Shown here piece after piece: positions 46,551 to 55,120 of a stretch of 64,000 nucleotides of DNA. A program made the position numbers and the translations under genes. Within the stretch, counting starts at the first letter, position 1, and each line of letters starts with the position of its first letter. Under the pieces are notes generated by a model that was not told where the DNA came from, made no database searches, and saw only the letters and a list, made by a program, of their open reading frames with translations. The DNA comes from SZUA-309 sp965232595 (GTDB lineage Bacteria; Pseudomonadota; Gammaproteobacteria; Pseudomonadales; Azotimanducaceae). The stretch covers positions 3,224,001-3,288,000 of the forward strand of contig OZ246983.1 in the NCBI GenBank assembly GCA_965232595.1, written 5' to 3'.

Positions 46551-47387
46551 ATGGCAGAGAAAACTCGTGTGTTCGTGGTGCTCGATCCCACCTGTATGGA
46601 GCAGGCCGCTCTGGAGTGGGGCGAGCAGATTGCCCGCCAGTTCGGCTCCAGTCAGGACACGCTCCTGCACGTCTACTGCTGCATCAACGAAGACAGCGTG
46701 GCCATGGTTACCAACGACGACAGCGCGCATGCCCAGGCTGAAACCGAAAAGCGGGTGAGCAACTGGGTTGACCGCCTGGTGACCCAGCCGAGAACCGATG
46801 GGCTGACCGTGGAGACCGAGGTGGAATGGCACCATGACTGGCGCAAGGCCATCGTGGTTGCGGCCGAGCGCTGCGGCGCGGCGCTGGTGGTCAAGAACAT
46901 GACTCAGCACACCCGGTTCGTGCGCATGATTCGCGAAACCTCGGACTGGACGCTGATCCGGGAGTGCCAATGCCCGGTGCTGCTGGTGAAAACGGGCCGG
47001 CCGTATGGCGTCGAGAAGGTGCTGGTGGCCGTGAAGCACACGGACGACGATGCCTACGAGAAAGCCAATGACGACATTCTCGCCGCCGCCCGGCGGATCA
47101 CCGCCGACCTGGGTGCCAGCCTGCACGCGGTGACCGGCTATGCGAGCAGCGAAACGCATCCGGATCGGCAGCGTTTTGCCGATCGCTGTGGGCTGGAACG
47201 TTCGCAGGTGAGCGCGGACATCGGCTCGCCGGAGCGAGTGATTGCCGAGACCGCCGAACGGCTCGGAAGCGACCTGGTCATCATTGCCCGGGTCGGCCGG
47301 CCGGACTCACCGAAAGAGCTCGGCAGCACGGCTCGCAAGGTGATCGACGAGATAGACACCGAGGTTCTGGTGCTGCCGGTCGCCTGA
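46551..47387 (+). CDS. Tandem universal stress protein (UspE-like)
   Basis: 278 residues made of two Usp domains (about 5-145 and 150-278). The first ends ECQCPVLLVKTGRPYG and the second ends LGSTARKVIDEIDTEVLVLPV, the usual last strand. The ATP-binding G-x2-G-x9-GS pattern is degenerate in the first domain and partial in the second, as in UspE. Tandem Usp proteins help survival under starvation and membrane stress. It stands alone on the plus strand between a hydrolase and a convergent transporter. Confidence 0.9.
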   Translation: MAEKTRVFVVLDPTCMEQAALEWGEQIARQFGSSQDTLLHVYCCINEDSVAMVTNDDSAHAQAETEKRVSNWVDRLVTQPRTDGLTVETEVEWHHDWRKAIVVAAERCGAALVVKNMTQHTRFVRMIRETSDWTLIRECQCPVLLVKTGRPYGVEKVLVAVKHTDDDAYEKANDDILAAARRITADLGASLHAVTGYASSETHPDRQRFADRCGLERSQVSADIGSPERVIAETAERLGSDLVIIARVGRPDSPKELGSTARKVIDEIDTEVLVLPVA

Positions 47388-47397
47388 CGGCGATCCG

Positions 47398-48762
47398 CTA
47401 GCCGTTCGGGGTTGCCCCCGCCGACTGCCGGCTCTCAAGTGCGGCCCGGATCCTGCGATGTTCCGCCTCGACCAGGGCGAAGCGGGTGAAGAGCACGGCT
47501 CCGACGACGTAGCAGGCGGCGGGCAGCAGCGACACAAGGGTACGCAGGCCGGTCTGCGCCGCTTCCGTCTGCGCCACGTTCGGCTCGAACCCGGTCAGCT
47601 GCAGCACCGCACCGGTGGCCAGCGCGGTGAAAGAGCCAGCACCTTTCCGTACCAGGTTCCAGACCGCGTAGTAGGTGCCTTCTTTGCGCTGTCCGGTCCG
47701 GTACTCGTCGTAGTCAATCACGTCCGCCTTGATGGATGGCTCAACCACCGCGCCGCAGCTGCCGGAGATGCCGATGCAGGCGAGGATAATCCAGACCATG
47801 GGGCCATCGTCCACCACGAACCAGAAGCTTGCGAAGCTCAGGGCCGACAGCCAGAGCGAGAACAGCCACAGGTGCTTCTTCTCGAAGTGCCGGGCCAGCC
47901 ACATCCAGACCGGCGTGAAGGCGTAAAGCGGCAGGGTGAAGGCAATCATCACGAGCACCAGCTTGCCGGCCATGCCGATCCAGACGTAGTCGAGGATGTA
48001 GGGAGCCAGCATCATCACGCTGGCGTTGCCGAAGGATTCGATGGCGTAAACGAGCAGCAGCAGCCGGGCATGCGGATTCTTCAGCACGTCCAGAAACGAG
48101 CCCAGGATCTTCTCGCCGCCGCGTCCCTGGTAGTCGGCCCGCTCCGGCAACATGCGGGTGGACACAATGATGACGATGGCGCAGAACAGGCCGGCGAACA
48201 GCGACAGCCCCTCGGCGTAGCTGCGCTTGTCCTCGGCCACATCCATGAAGTGCAGCGAGGCCAGGCCCAGCAGGGTGCCGGAGGCGCCGATCAGGTGGGC
48301 ATAGCCGAACAGCCGGGTGCGCTCGTGGTAGTTCGGGGTGAGCTCGACGCCAATGGCGCCGTGCGGGATGTAGTAGGCGGTGGTGGCCGTTTCGTAGGCA
48401 AGAATGGCAAGGCTCATCCACAGCAGCAGGCCCATGCCCGTGAGCGAGACCGGCGGCGACCAGAGCATGACGATAGACAGACCCAGGGGCAGAGCGGCGG
48501 CATACATCCACACCCGCCGTCGGCCGAACCGGGAGCGGGTGCGATCCGACAGGTAGCCGACCAGCGGATCAGACACGCCGTCCCAGATCCGGGAGGCAGC
48601 CATGATTACGCCGATGGCGGCCGGGGCGATGAGGAGCACGTCGGTGGCGTACTTCATGAAGTAGACGCCCATTACCGCACCCATCACGGCGAAAGCGATC
48701 CTGGGCATGGCGTAGGCCCAGATCACTTTCAGCGACAGCCGTTCGGCACCTGCCTCGGCCAC
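47398..48762 (-). CDS. MFS transporter, GPH cation symporter family
   Basis: 454 residues from GTG 48762, about 12 helices. Family segments: SRIWDGVSDPLVGYLSDRTR and FGRRRVWMYAAALPLG, then the central IKADVIDYDEYRTGQRKEGT. It would import a small organic compound with a cation. It is encoded 47 bases downstream of the tandem CoA-transferase, so it probably imports the acid that enters the CoA-transfer island. Paralogue of the transporter at 21138-22622, also next to catabolic genes. Confidence 0.88.
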   Translation of the reverse strand: MAEAGAERLSLKVIWAYAMPRIAFAVMGAVMGVYFMKYATDVLLIAPAAIGVIMAASRIWDGVSDPLVGYLSDRTRSRFGRRRVWMYAAALPLGLSIVMLWSPPVSLTGMGLLLWMSLAILAYETATTAYYIPHGAIGVELTPNYHERTRLFGYAHLIGASGTLLGLASLHFMDVAEDKRSYAEGLSLFAGLFCAIVIIVSTRMLPERADYQGRGGEKILGSFLDVLKNPHARLLLLVYAIESFGNASVMMLAPYILDYVWIGMAGKLVLVMIAFTLPLYAFTPVWMWLARHFEKKHLWLFSLWLSALSFASFWFVVDDGPMVWIILACIGISGSCGAVVEPSIKADVIDYDEYRTGQRKEGTYYAVWNLVRKGAGSFTALATGAVLQLTGFEPNVAQTEAAQTGLRTLVSLLPAACYVVGAVLFTRFALVEAEHRRIRAALESRQSAGATPNG

Positions 48763-48809
48763 GCCGCCAATGGAAGCGACGCTGGCGTTTGGCTGCGGCG
48801 CCGTTGCGC

Positions 48810-51236
48810 TCAGGCTACCGCTCCGGAAGCGTAGGCGGCGGCGATCTGCTCATCGTCGAAGCCGAGAAACTCCGAGAGGACCTCGAAGCTGTGCTGGCCG
48901 AGGGTGGGCGCCGGTCCGCGCGGCCCGTTGTCGTAGCCGGCAATCCTGAACTGATGACCGGCATAGGGGATGCGGCCCATCACCGGGTGCTCGAAGTAAT
49001 GGTAGAAGCCCCGGTGGGCGTACTGCGGATCCTGCAGCAGCTCGCTCGAGCGCTGGACCACGCCGGCGGGCACGCCGGCGGCCTGCAGCCACTGCATGAG
49101 GCGGTGAGGTTCCTGCTTGGCTGTCCAGGCTGACACAGCGTCATCTATCGCATCATGGGCCGCCAGACGACCCGCATGATCGGCCAGGCTTGCATCCTCC
49201 GCGAGGTCAGGGCGATCCATTTCCCGGCAGAGGGCCAACCACTGCGCGTCTGTCTCCACCGAGATTGCGCACCAATTATCGTCTCCGGCACAGGGGTAGC
49301 AGCCCTGAGGCGCCTGAAACCGGGCGCGGTTGCCGTTGCGGCTGGCGGCGAAACCGCTGGCCTGCAGGTCGAGCAGCTCCGGGCCCAGGAAGTGCAGGGC
49401 GGCTTCGATCTGCGCGACGTCCACGTAGCAGCCCTCACCGGTTCGTCGGCGGTGATCCAGGGCTGCGGTCAGGAGCAGGGCGATGAACCGCGGTGCGACC
49501 GTATCCGTGTAGGCCACCCATGGGCCGGTAGGCGCGCGGTCCGGCCAACCGGTGACCTCATAGAAGCCGGCGATGGCGCCGGCGTGATAGCCGTAGCCCG
49601 CCATGGTCGCCGCCGGTCCGGTCTGGCCCATGAGGCAGGTGCTGATCTTGATCAGCCCCGGGTTGGTCTTCTTCACCTCGTCGTAGTTCAGGCCCAGGCG
49701 GTGAATGGCGCCGGCGGCGAAGCTCTCGATCATCACGTCCGAGCGCCTGATCACCTCCCGGGCGATCTCGATCGCCTCCGGCGTTTTCATGTTCAGGGTC
49801 AGGCTTTCCTTCGAGGTGTTGAAGTCGCCGAAGAACTGCGAGCGGTCGAGGCCGGGCACCCCGTCCTTGAACGGCGCGCCGCCTCTCAGCACATCCGGTC
49901 GGGTTTCCGATTCGATCCGGATCACCCTGGCGCCGTGATCAGCCAGGTACTTGGCCGAGATGGGGCCGACGCCAACCCAGGAAAAGTCGGCCACCGTGAT
50001 GCCGGCGAACGGCAGGGCGTTGTCGGGCTCCGGGTAGCTGAAGGTTGCAGCCGGTGCTTCGAGCTCTTTCCTGATCGCCTCGCTGTGCTCGCCAGGCTCG
50101 GGGGCGGTGTGCCGGATGGACATCAGGTTCTGGTGCGACTTGCCCCAGAGACCGGGTGCCTGCACCTGCTTGCCGTCCGGCAGCGCCATGGGCTGCCAGT
50201 ACTCGCGGAACTGCAGGTGCTCCATGGCCAGCAGCTCGGAGAGGTTGTTGATGGGGGCAATGGTGAACCCGTGCTCGAGCCCGTACTCGTACAGAGATTG
50301 CTTGCTGTGGTTGATGAAGAAGGCGCGGCAGAGCTCGATCCCGTCGTAGACGTTGAAGGGTCCGTAGTCGGGTGTTCGGGTGTTCAGATCGTACTCGGCC
50401 CAGTCGACGCTGTCGGCGAACCCGGCATCCACGACGCCATCGGCGACCATCCAGGACATGCAGCCGAGAATGACCTTGGAGTTGGGCAGCGCCAGCACGT
50501 GGCCGTCGACGCAGGGGTGAATCATGTCGATCCGCACCCGGCCGGTCACCAGGCCGCTGCCCCGCTCGAAGTCTTCACCCTGAATCGCGTGCGCCTCCAT
50601 GGCGTTGAGCATGGTCCAGGTCATGACGCTCTGGGCCGACAGATCGACGTACTGAGCCTGTCCGGTTCTGAGCCCGCGATGGTGGGCGATCATGGCCGCT
50701 GCCGCCGCTTCTACACCCACGTGCCGCCAGACCTGCGGCACGCTCAACCTGACCGGTGCCCGATCGCTGTAGCCCTGCAGGGCCACGGGCCCGCCCATGG
50801 CGGCGAGAACCAGATCCGTGCTCAGGTAATCGGCGTGTGGGCCGTCATCCCCCCAGGGTGACATCCGCACGTAGATGATCCGCGGGTTCAGCCGGCTGGC
50901 AACGTCATAGTCGATGCCGTAGGCGGCCAGCGGGCTGTCCGGCCAGGGCTCGAAGATGAACTGGCTGCGCTCGATCAAGGCCTCGAGCGTCGCCCGGTCT
51001 GCCGCAACCGCAGGATCGAGCTCGATGGAGCGTTTGTTCCGGTTGAAGGCGAGGAAGGGCAGGCTGGCGAGCGAAGGTGGATCAGCGCTGTCGAGCGCCG
51101 GCAAGGCTTCCCGGGCCCGGCTGCCGCCGGGTGGCTCCACCCGCACCACGTCCGCCCCCAGGTCACCCATCAGCATGGGCCCGATCTGGCCACGCCCGTC
51201 GGTGAAGTCCAGCACCCTGTACGGTTCCAGAATCAA
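48810..51236 (-). CDS. Tandem-domain CaiB/BaiF class III CoA-transferase
   Basis: 808 residues with two full CaiB/BaiF domains, each starting with a YRVLDFTDG-type strand. TTG 51236 is chosen because GGAAGGGA precedes it at proper spacing; TTG 51254 would add six residues. The position of the catalytic Asp of formyl-CoA transferase (Asp169, in GRGQ-x-V-x-x-S-x-x-D) is Ser203 in domain 1 (QYVDLSAQS) and Glu611 in domain 2 (CYVDVAQIE). A CoA-transfer or acyl-CoA racemase-like role is expected, with only domain 2 carrying an acid. The length recalls DddD, but no dimethylsulfoniopropionate genes are near. Divergent from three more CaiB genes. Confidence 0.9.
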   Translation of the reverse strand: MILEPYRVLDFTDGRGQIGPMLMGDLGADVVRVEPPGGSRAREALPALDSADPPSLASLPFLAFNRNKRSIELDPAVAADRATLEALIERSQFIFEPWPDSPLAAYGIDYDVASRLNPRIIYVRMSPWGDDGPHADYLSTDLVLAAMGGPVALQGYSDRAPVRLSVPQVWRHVGVEAAAAAMIAHHRGLRTGQAQYVDLSAQSVMTWTMLNAMEAHAIQGEDFERGSGLVTGRVRIDMIHPCVDGHVLALPNSKVILGCMSWMVADGVVDAGFADSVDWAEYDLNTRTPDYGPFNVYDGIELCRAFFINHSKQSLYEYGLEHGFTIAPINNLSELLAMEHLQFREYWQPMALPDGKQVQAPGLWGKSHQNLMSIRHTAPEPGEHSEAIRKELEAPAATFSYPEPDNALPFAGITVADFSWVGVGPISAKYLADHGARVIRIESETRPDVLRGGAPFKDGVPGLDRSQFFGDFNTSKESLTLNMKTPEAIEIAREVIRRSDVMIESFAAGAIHRLGLNYDEVKKTNPGLIKISTCLMGQTGPAATMAGYGYHAGAIAGFYEVTGWPDRAPTGPWVAYTDTVAPRFIALLLTAALDHRRRTGEGCYVDVAQIEAALHFLGPELLDLQASGFAASRNGNRARFQAPQGCYPCAGDDNWCAISVETDAQWLALCREMDRPDLAEDASLADHAGRLAAHDAIDDAVSAWTAKQEPHRLMQWLQAAGVPAGVVQRSSELLQDPQYAHRGFYHYFEHPVMGRIPYAGHQFRIAGYDNGPRGPAPTLGQHSFEVLSEFLGFDDEQIAAAYASGAVA

Positions 51237-51284
51237 AATGAGTTCCCTTCCCAACCTCTGCGACTGACGTTAAGTCGACAGGCA

Positions 51285-51301
51285 GCCGGGAGCAACCCGG
51301 C
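51285..51301. promoter_or_regulatory. GC hairpin in the divergent region of the CoA-transferase genes
   Basis: A perfect GCCGGG (51285-51290), 5-base loop, CCCGGC (51296-51301) lies in the 150-base region between the divergent tandem CaiB gene and the three-CaiB operon. It could be a regulator site or an mRNA 5' hairpin. Weak -35/-10-like elements (TTGCGG at 51320, GATGAT at 51343, 17-base spacer) follow on the plus strand. Confidence 0.3.
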
Positions 51302-51386
51302 GGCAGCGGTGCCGGGACGTTGCGGTGAAGGGCACCTGCAAGGATGATGTTCGGAATCGTGGGGTTATCTGGGGGAACGGAAGAGG

Positions 51387-52589
51387 ATGGCTGACGAGCT
51401 GTTGTTTGACGGGTTGCGGGTGCTGGATATGAGCAGCTGGATCGCCGCACCGACCTGCGCTGCCATGCTCGGCGAGCTGGGCGCGGAGGTGATCAAGATT
51501 GAGCCGCCGGGCGTGGGGGACGGCTATCGGGCCTACTACCTGTCGCCGGTTTCGCCCATTGCCGAAACCAACTACACCTACCATCTGGACAACCGGAACA
51601 AGCGGTCCCTGACCCTGGACCTGAAAACGGAGGAAGGGCAGAACATTCTGCACCAGCTGGTGGAGCGGGCAGACGTGCTCATCACCAACCAGCCGTTTCC
51701 CCTGCGCAGAGCGCTGAAGCTGACCTACGAGGACCTCAGCCCGCTGAACGAGCGGCTCATCTACGCTTCGCTCAGTGCCTACGGTGAGGAAGGTCCGGAC
51801 AGGGACATGAAGAGCTTCGATCTGGTTGCTTACTGGACCCGTTCCGGGCTGATGAACCAGATGCGCCACCGCCACCAGGGGGTGGAGCCGGTGCAGGCCA
51901 TGGCCGGCATGGGCGACCATCCCACCGGGGTCGCCCTGTACGGCAGCATCGTCACCGCCCTGCTCAGGCGTGAGCGCACCGGCAAAGGTGGCAAGGCCCA
52001 TACGTCGCTGCTGGCGAACGGCCTCTGGTCGGCTTCCTGCTTCGCCCAGGCAGCCTGGGCCAATGCCGACTTCTCGCAGATGCCGCCGCAGCGCCTGACC
52101 GGGGCCGTGTTCGAAACCGCCGATGGCCGCTGGCTGAATCTGGTGATGGCTCGCCAGGAAGAGGTCCTGGACCGGCTGCTGCTGGCGCTGGAGCTGCTGG
52201 ACTGGTTCGCTGACGAGCGCTTCGCCACGCCCGAGAGTCGGATGGCGCACGCGGAGGAAGCGACGCAGGCGCTGCGCGATGCGATCAGCAAGCGCTCTGC
52301 AGATGAATGGATGGCCCTGTTCGAGGCGCACGACGTGCCGGTTGCGCTGGTGCCCGAGTTTCCGGAGCTGATCGACGATCCGCAGATTCAGATCAACAAC
52401 ATGACCATCGACCCGGCCGACGACTTCGGCCTCAGCAAGGTGATTCGTGATCCGATCAACGTGGACGGCGTCGGCCGGAGACCGCCGCGACGCTCGCCGG
52501 AGCTGGGCGAGCATACCGATGAAGTGCTGGGCGAGCTGGGCCTGAGCGTGCAGGAGATTGCTGACCTGAAAGAAAGGGGCGTGGTATGA
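51387..52589 (+). CDS. CaiB/BaiF CoA-transferase family protein (no catalytic acid)
   Basis: 400 residues. The CaiB fold is clear: LRVLDMSSWIAAPTCAAML, LGAEVIKIEPP, LDNRNKRSLTLDLKT and the C-terminal LGEHTDEVLGELG. In the active-site stretch TGKGGKAHTSLLANG the usual GQ-x-V-D is changed and Ala210 stands where Asp169 of formyl-CoA transferase should be. It is therefore unlikely to form the acyl-aspartyl intermediate alone and may be a partner subunit. Its stop overlaps the start of the next CaiB gene (ATGA), which supports a heteromer. GGAAGAGG precedes the ATG at 51387. Confidence 0.88.
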   Translation: MADELLFDGLRVLDMSSWIAAPTCAAMLGELGAEVIKIEPPGVGDGYRAYYLSPVSPIAETNYTYHLDNRNKRSLTLDLKTEEGQNILHQLVERADVLITNQPFPLRRALKLTYEDLSPLNERLIYASLSAYGEEGPDRDMKSFDLVAYWTRSGLMNQMRHRHQGVEPVQAMAGMGDHPTGVALYGSIVTALLRRERTGKGGKAHTSLLANGLWSASCFAQAAWANADFSQMPPQRLTGAVFETADGRWLNLVMARQEEVLDRLLLALELLDWFADERFATPESRMAHAEEATQALRDAISKRSADEWMALFEAHDVPVALVPEFPELIDDPQIQINNMTIDPADDFGLSKVIRDPINVDGVGRRPPRRSPELGEHTDEVLGELGLSVQEIADLKERGVV

Positions 52590-53836
52590 GTGCCGACGGT
52601 CAGGCCGGCGCGCTGTCAGGCTATCGTATCTGCGACTTCACCGGGCAGCTCGCCGGTGCTGGAGCCACCAAGTGGCTGGCCGCGTTCGGCGCCGAGGTGA
52701 TCCGGATCGAGGACCCGGTGCTCAGAGGGCGCTGGGACATCCTGCGCGCCATGCCGCCGTTCGTTGACGAGCGCCGGGGCGAGGATTTCGGCGGTGGCTT
52801 CAACAACCACAACACGGACAAGCTGGGCATCACGCTCAATCTGCGCACGGACAAGGGCAAGGAGATCCTGCGGGAGATCGTCGCCCGGTCGGACGTGGTC
52901 AGCGAGAACTTCGCGGCCGGTGTGCTCGAGCGCTGGGGGTTCGGCTACGAAGCGCTCAAGGCAATCCGCTCGGACATCATCTACGTCTCCAACTGCGGCT
53001 TCGGCCACGAAGGGCCGTACTCCCAGTTCAAGACCTGGGGGCCAATCGTGCAGGCGATCTGCGGTTTGACGTTCACCTCCGGCCTGCCGGAGGAAGAGCC
53101 TGCCGGTTGGGGGTTCTCCTACATGGACCACACCGGCGCCATGTACATGGCCATCGCGATCCAGATGGCGCTGCTGCACCGGGCGCGAACGGGAGAAGGT
53201 CAGTGGGTGGACCTGGCCTGCACCGAGGCCGGGCTGACGCTGCACGGCCCGGCGCTCCTAGACTACACGGTGAATGGCCGCCCGAGCCGGCGCCCGGGCA
53301 ATCCCAACGGCAACCGGAGCCAGGGTCCAGACATGGCGCCGCACGGCATCTTCCGCGCAGCGGGAGACGATGAGTGGGTCGCCATCGTCTGTCGCGATGA
53401 GGCGGACTGGCAGGCGTTCAGCGGCATCGTTGACGAGGACTGGACAGGCAACGCCGTCTACGCGCACGTGAGCGGCCGCAAAGCGAATGAGGACGCGCTG
53501 GAGGTCGAGGTGTCGGGCTGGTGCGCCAGCCGCAACAAGTTCGATATTCAGAAGGCGCTGATCGCTGCCGGGGTACCGGCAGCGGCTGTGCAGAAACCGG
53601 GCGAGCGCGTCGATCAGGATCCGGACACCGAAGGTTTCGGCCTCTGGCCGACGGTGCGGCACTCGAAGATGGGCGATGTCCGGGTGGATGGATTGCCCGT
53701 GCACCTGTCGAAGACCGACTGGCAGATGCAGCGAGGCGGCCCCTGCCTCGGCGAGCACACCGATCAGGTGCTGAAGGAGCTGGTCGGGCTGTCGGAGTCG
53801 GACATTGCCGAGCTGCGCGAAGAGGGTGTGATATGA
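52586..53836 (+). CDS. CaiB/BaiF CoA-transferase family protein (Glu in place of Asp)
   Basis: 416 residues. CaiB landmarks: YRICDFTGQLAGAGATKWL, FGAEVIRIEDP, SDVVSENFAAGVLERWG and C-terminal LGEHTDQVLKELV. The active-site stretch TGEGQWVDLACTEAG has the GQ-x-VD pattern, with Glu214 at the catalytic position. A Glu could still form a mixed anhydride with the acyl-CoA. Overlaps by four bases at both ends with the neighbouring CaiB genes, whose equivalent residue is Ala, so it may supply the only acid of a hetero-oligomer. Middle gene of the operon. Confidence 0.9.
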   Translation: MSADGQAGALSGYRICDFTGQLAGAGATKWLAAFGAEVIRIEDPVLRGRWDILRAMPPFVDERRGEDFGGGFNNHNTDKLGITLNLRTDKGKEILREIVARSDVVSENFAAGVLERWGFGYEALKAIRSDIIYVSNCGFGHEGPYSQFKTWGPIVQAICGLTFTSGLPEEEPAGWGFSYMDHTGAMYMAIAIQMALLHRARTGEGQWVDLACTEAGLTLHGPALLDYTVNGRPSRRPGNPNGNRSQGPDMAPHGIFRAAGDDEWVAIVCRDEADWQAFSGIVDEDWTGNAVYAHVSGRKANEDALEVEVSGWCASRNKFDIQKALIAAGVPAAAVQKPGERVDQDPDTEGFGLWPTVRHSKMGDVRVDGLPVHLSKTDWQMQRGGPCLGEHTDQVLKELVGLSESDIAELREEGVI

Positions 53837-55098
53837 GCGCTCTGAGCGGCATCCGGGTCATCGAGCTGACCGGCGACAGCACCGCGTTCGCCGGCAAGTT
53901 GCTGGCAGACATGGGCGCCGACGCCATCATCGTCGAGCCGCCGGGTGGTGCCGACTCGCGCGGCTACCCGCCGTTCCGCAACGACCGGCCCGATCGGGAG
54001 CAGAGCCTGCACTGGTGGCACTTTTACACGTCGCGGCGCGGCATCGAGCTGGATCTCGACAGCGCTGCGGGGGCTGCCGCTCTCGAGCAGCTGATCGCCG
54101 GTGCGGACGTGCTGCTGACCGGCGCCGACGGCTTGCAGCTGCCGGCAGGTCTGGATCAGGCGACGCTGGCTGCTGCCAACCCGAAGCTCGTGCACGTGGC
54201 GATTTCCGGCTTCGGCCAGAACAGTGCCCGGCAGGCTGATCCCGTCACCGACCTGACCATTCTTGCCGGCAGCGGCGTCGCCTGGAGCTGTGGCTACGAC
54301 GACCACGAGCTGCCGCCGATCCGCGGCGCCGGCTTCCAGGGATTTAACACGGCCGCGCACTACGCGGTGATGGCGGTGCTGACGGCGCTCCTGTACCGGG
54401 AGGGTTCCGGCGAGGGTCAGTTCATCGATGTCAGCCAGCATGCCGCGGCGAACATCACCACGGAGATGGCGACCTACACCTGGCTGGTGGAGCAGGGCAC
54501 CGTGCAGCGACAGACCGGCCGGCACGCCATGACCGTGCCTTCCGCAGCAACCCAGGCGCAGACGGCGGACGGCCACTACGTGAACACCGGGGTGCTGCCG
54601 CGCACACCCAGAGAGTTCAAAGGCCTGCTCGATTGGGTGGACGAGTTGGGGCTGCGTGATGAGTTCCCGGAAGCGGTGTTTCTCGAGATGGCCGCCAGCC
54701 GGGACAGCCTGGATCGCTCGAAGATGGCCGAGGACGAGGAGATCGTTGCCATGTTCATGGCCGCCCGGGATGCCATGAGCCTGATTGCCGGCCGCCTGAG
54801 CGCCAAGGCGTTCTTCCTTGGCGCGCAACGGGCCGGCATTCCGGCAGGAGCGGTCTACGCGCCGGAAGAAGCGTTCGAGGATGAGCACTTCGTTGCCAGA
54901 GGTTTCCAGCAGACGCTCGAACACCCGGATCTGGGCGAGTGCTTTCTCTACCCCGGAGCGCCTTACCGATTCGAGAAGAGTCGCTGGTCGCTCAGCAGGC
55001 GAGCGCCGCGCCTCGGCGAGCACACAGAGGAAGTGCTGGCCGAAGCCGGCATCAGTGCCGAGCGCATTGCCGAGCTGCAGGGCGCCAGGGGTCACTGA
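53833..55098 (+). CDS. CaiB/BaiF CoA-transferase family protein (no catalytic acid)
   Basis: 421 residues from ATG 53833, overlapping the upstream TGA (ATGA). CaiB landmarks: IRVIELTGDSTAFAGKLLA, MGADAIIVEPPGGADS and C-terminal LGEHTEEVLAEAG. Active-site stretch GSGEGQFIDVSQHAAAN has Ala204 at the Asp169 position, as in the first gene of the operon. Likely a non-catalytic or substrate-binding partner of the Glu-bearing subunit, or an acyl-CoA binding protein; this is inference. Followed after 22 bases by a crotonase. Confidence 0.88.
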   Translation: MSALSGIRVIELTGDSTAFAGKLLADMGADAIIVEPPGGADSRGYPPFRNDRPDREQSLHWWHFYTSRRGIELDLDSAAGAAALEQLIAGADVLLTGADGLQLPAGLDQATLAAANPKLVHVAISGFGQNSARQADPVTDLTILAGSGVAWSCGYDDHELPPIRGAGFQGFNTAAHYAVMAVLTALLYREGSGEGQFIDVSQHAAANITTEMATYTWLVEQGTVQRQTGRHAMTVPSAATQAQTADGHYVNTGVLPRTPREFKGLLDWVDELGLRDEFPEAVFLEMAASRDSLDRSKMAEDEEIVAMFMAARDAMSLIAGRLSAKAFFLGAQRAGIPAGAVYAPEEAFEDEHFVARGFQQTLEHPDLGECFLYPGAPYRFEKSRWSLSRRAPRLGEHTEEVLAEAGISAERIAELQGARGH

Positions 55099-55120
55099 TG
55101 CAGCCAGCCGCAGGTCGCTG

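Noticed and set aside
48810..51236. DddD (DMSP CoA-transferase/lyase) identity for the tandem CaiB protein
   Set aside because: Length and two-domain plan fit, but the second-domain catalytic residue is Glu instead of Asp and no BCCT transporter, dddB or dddC homologue is adjacent.
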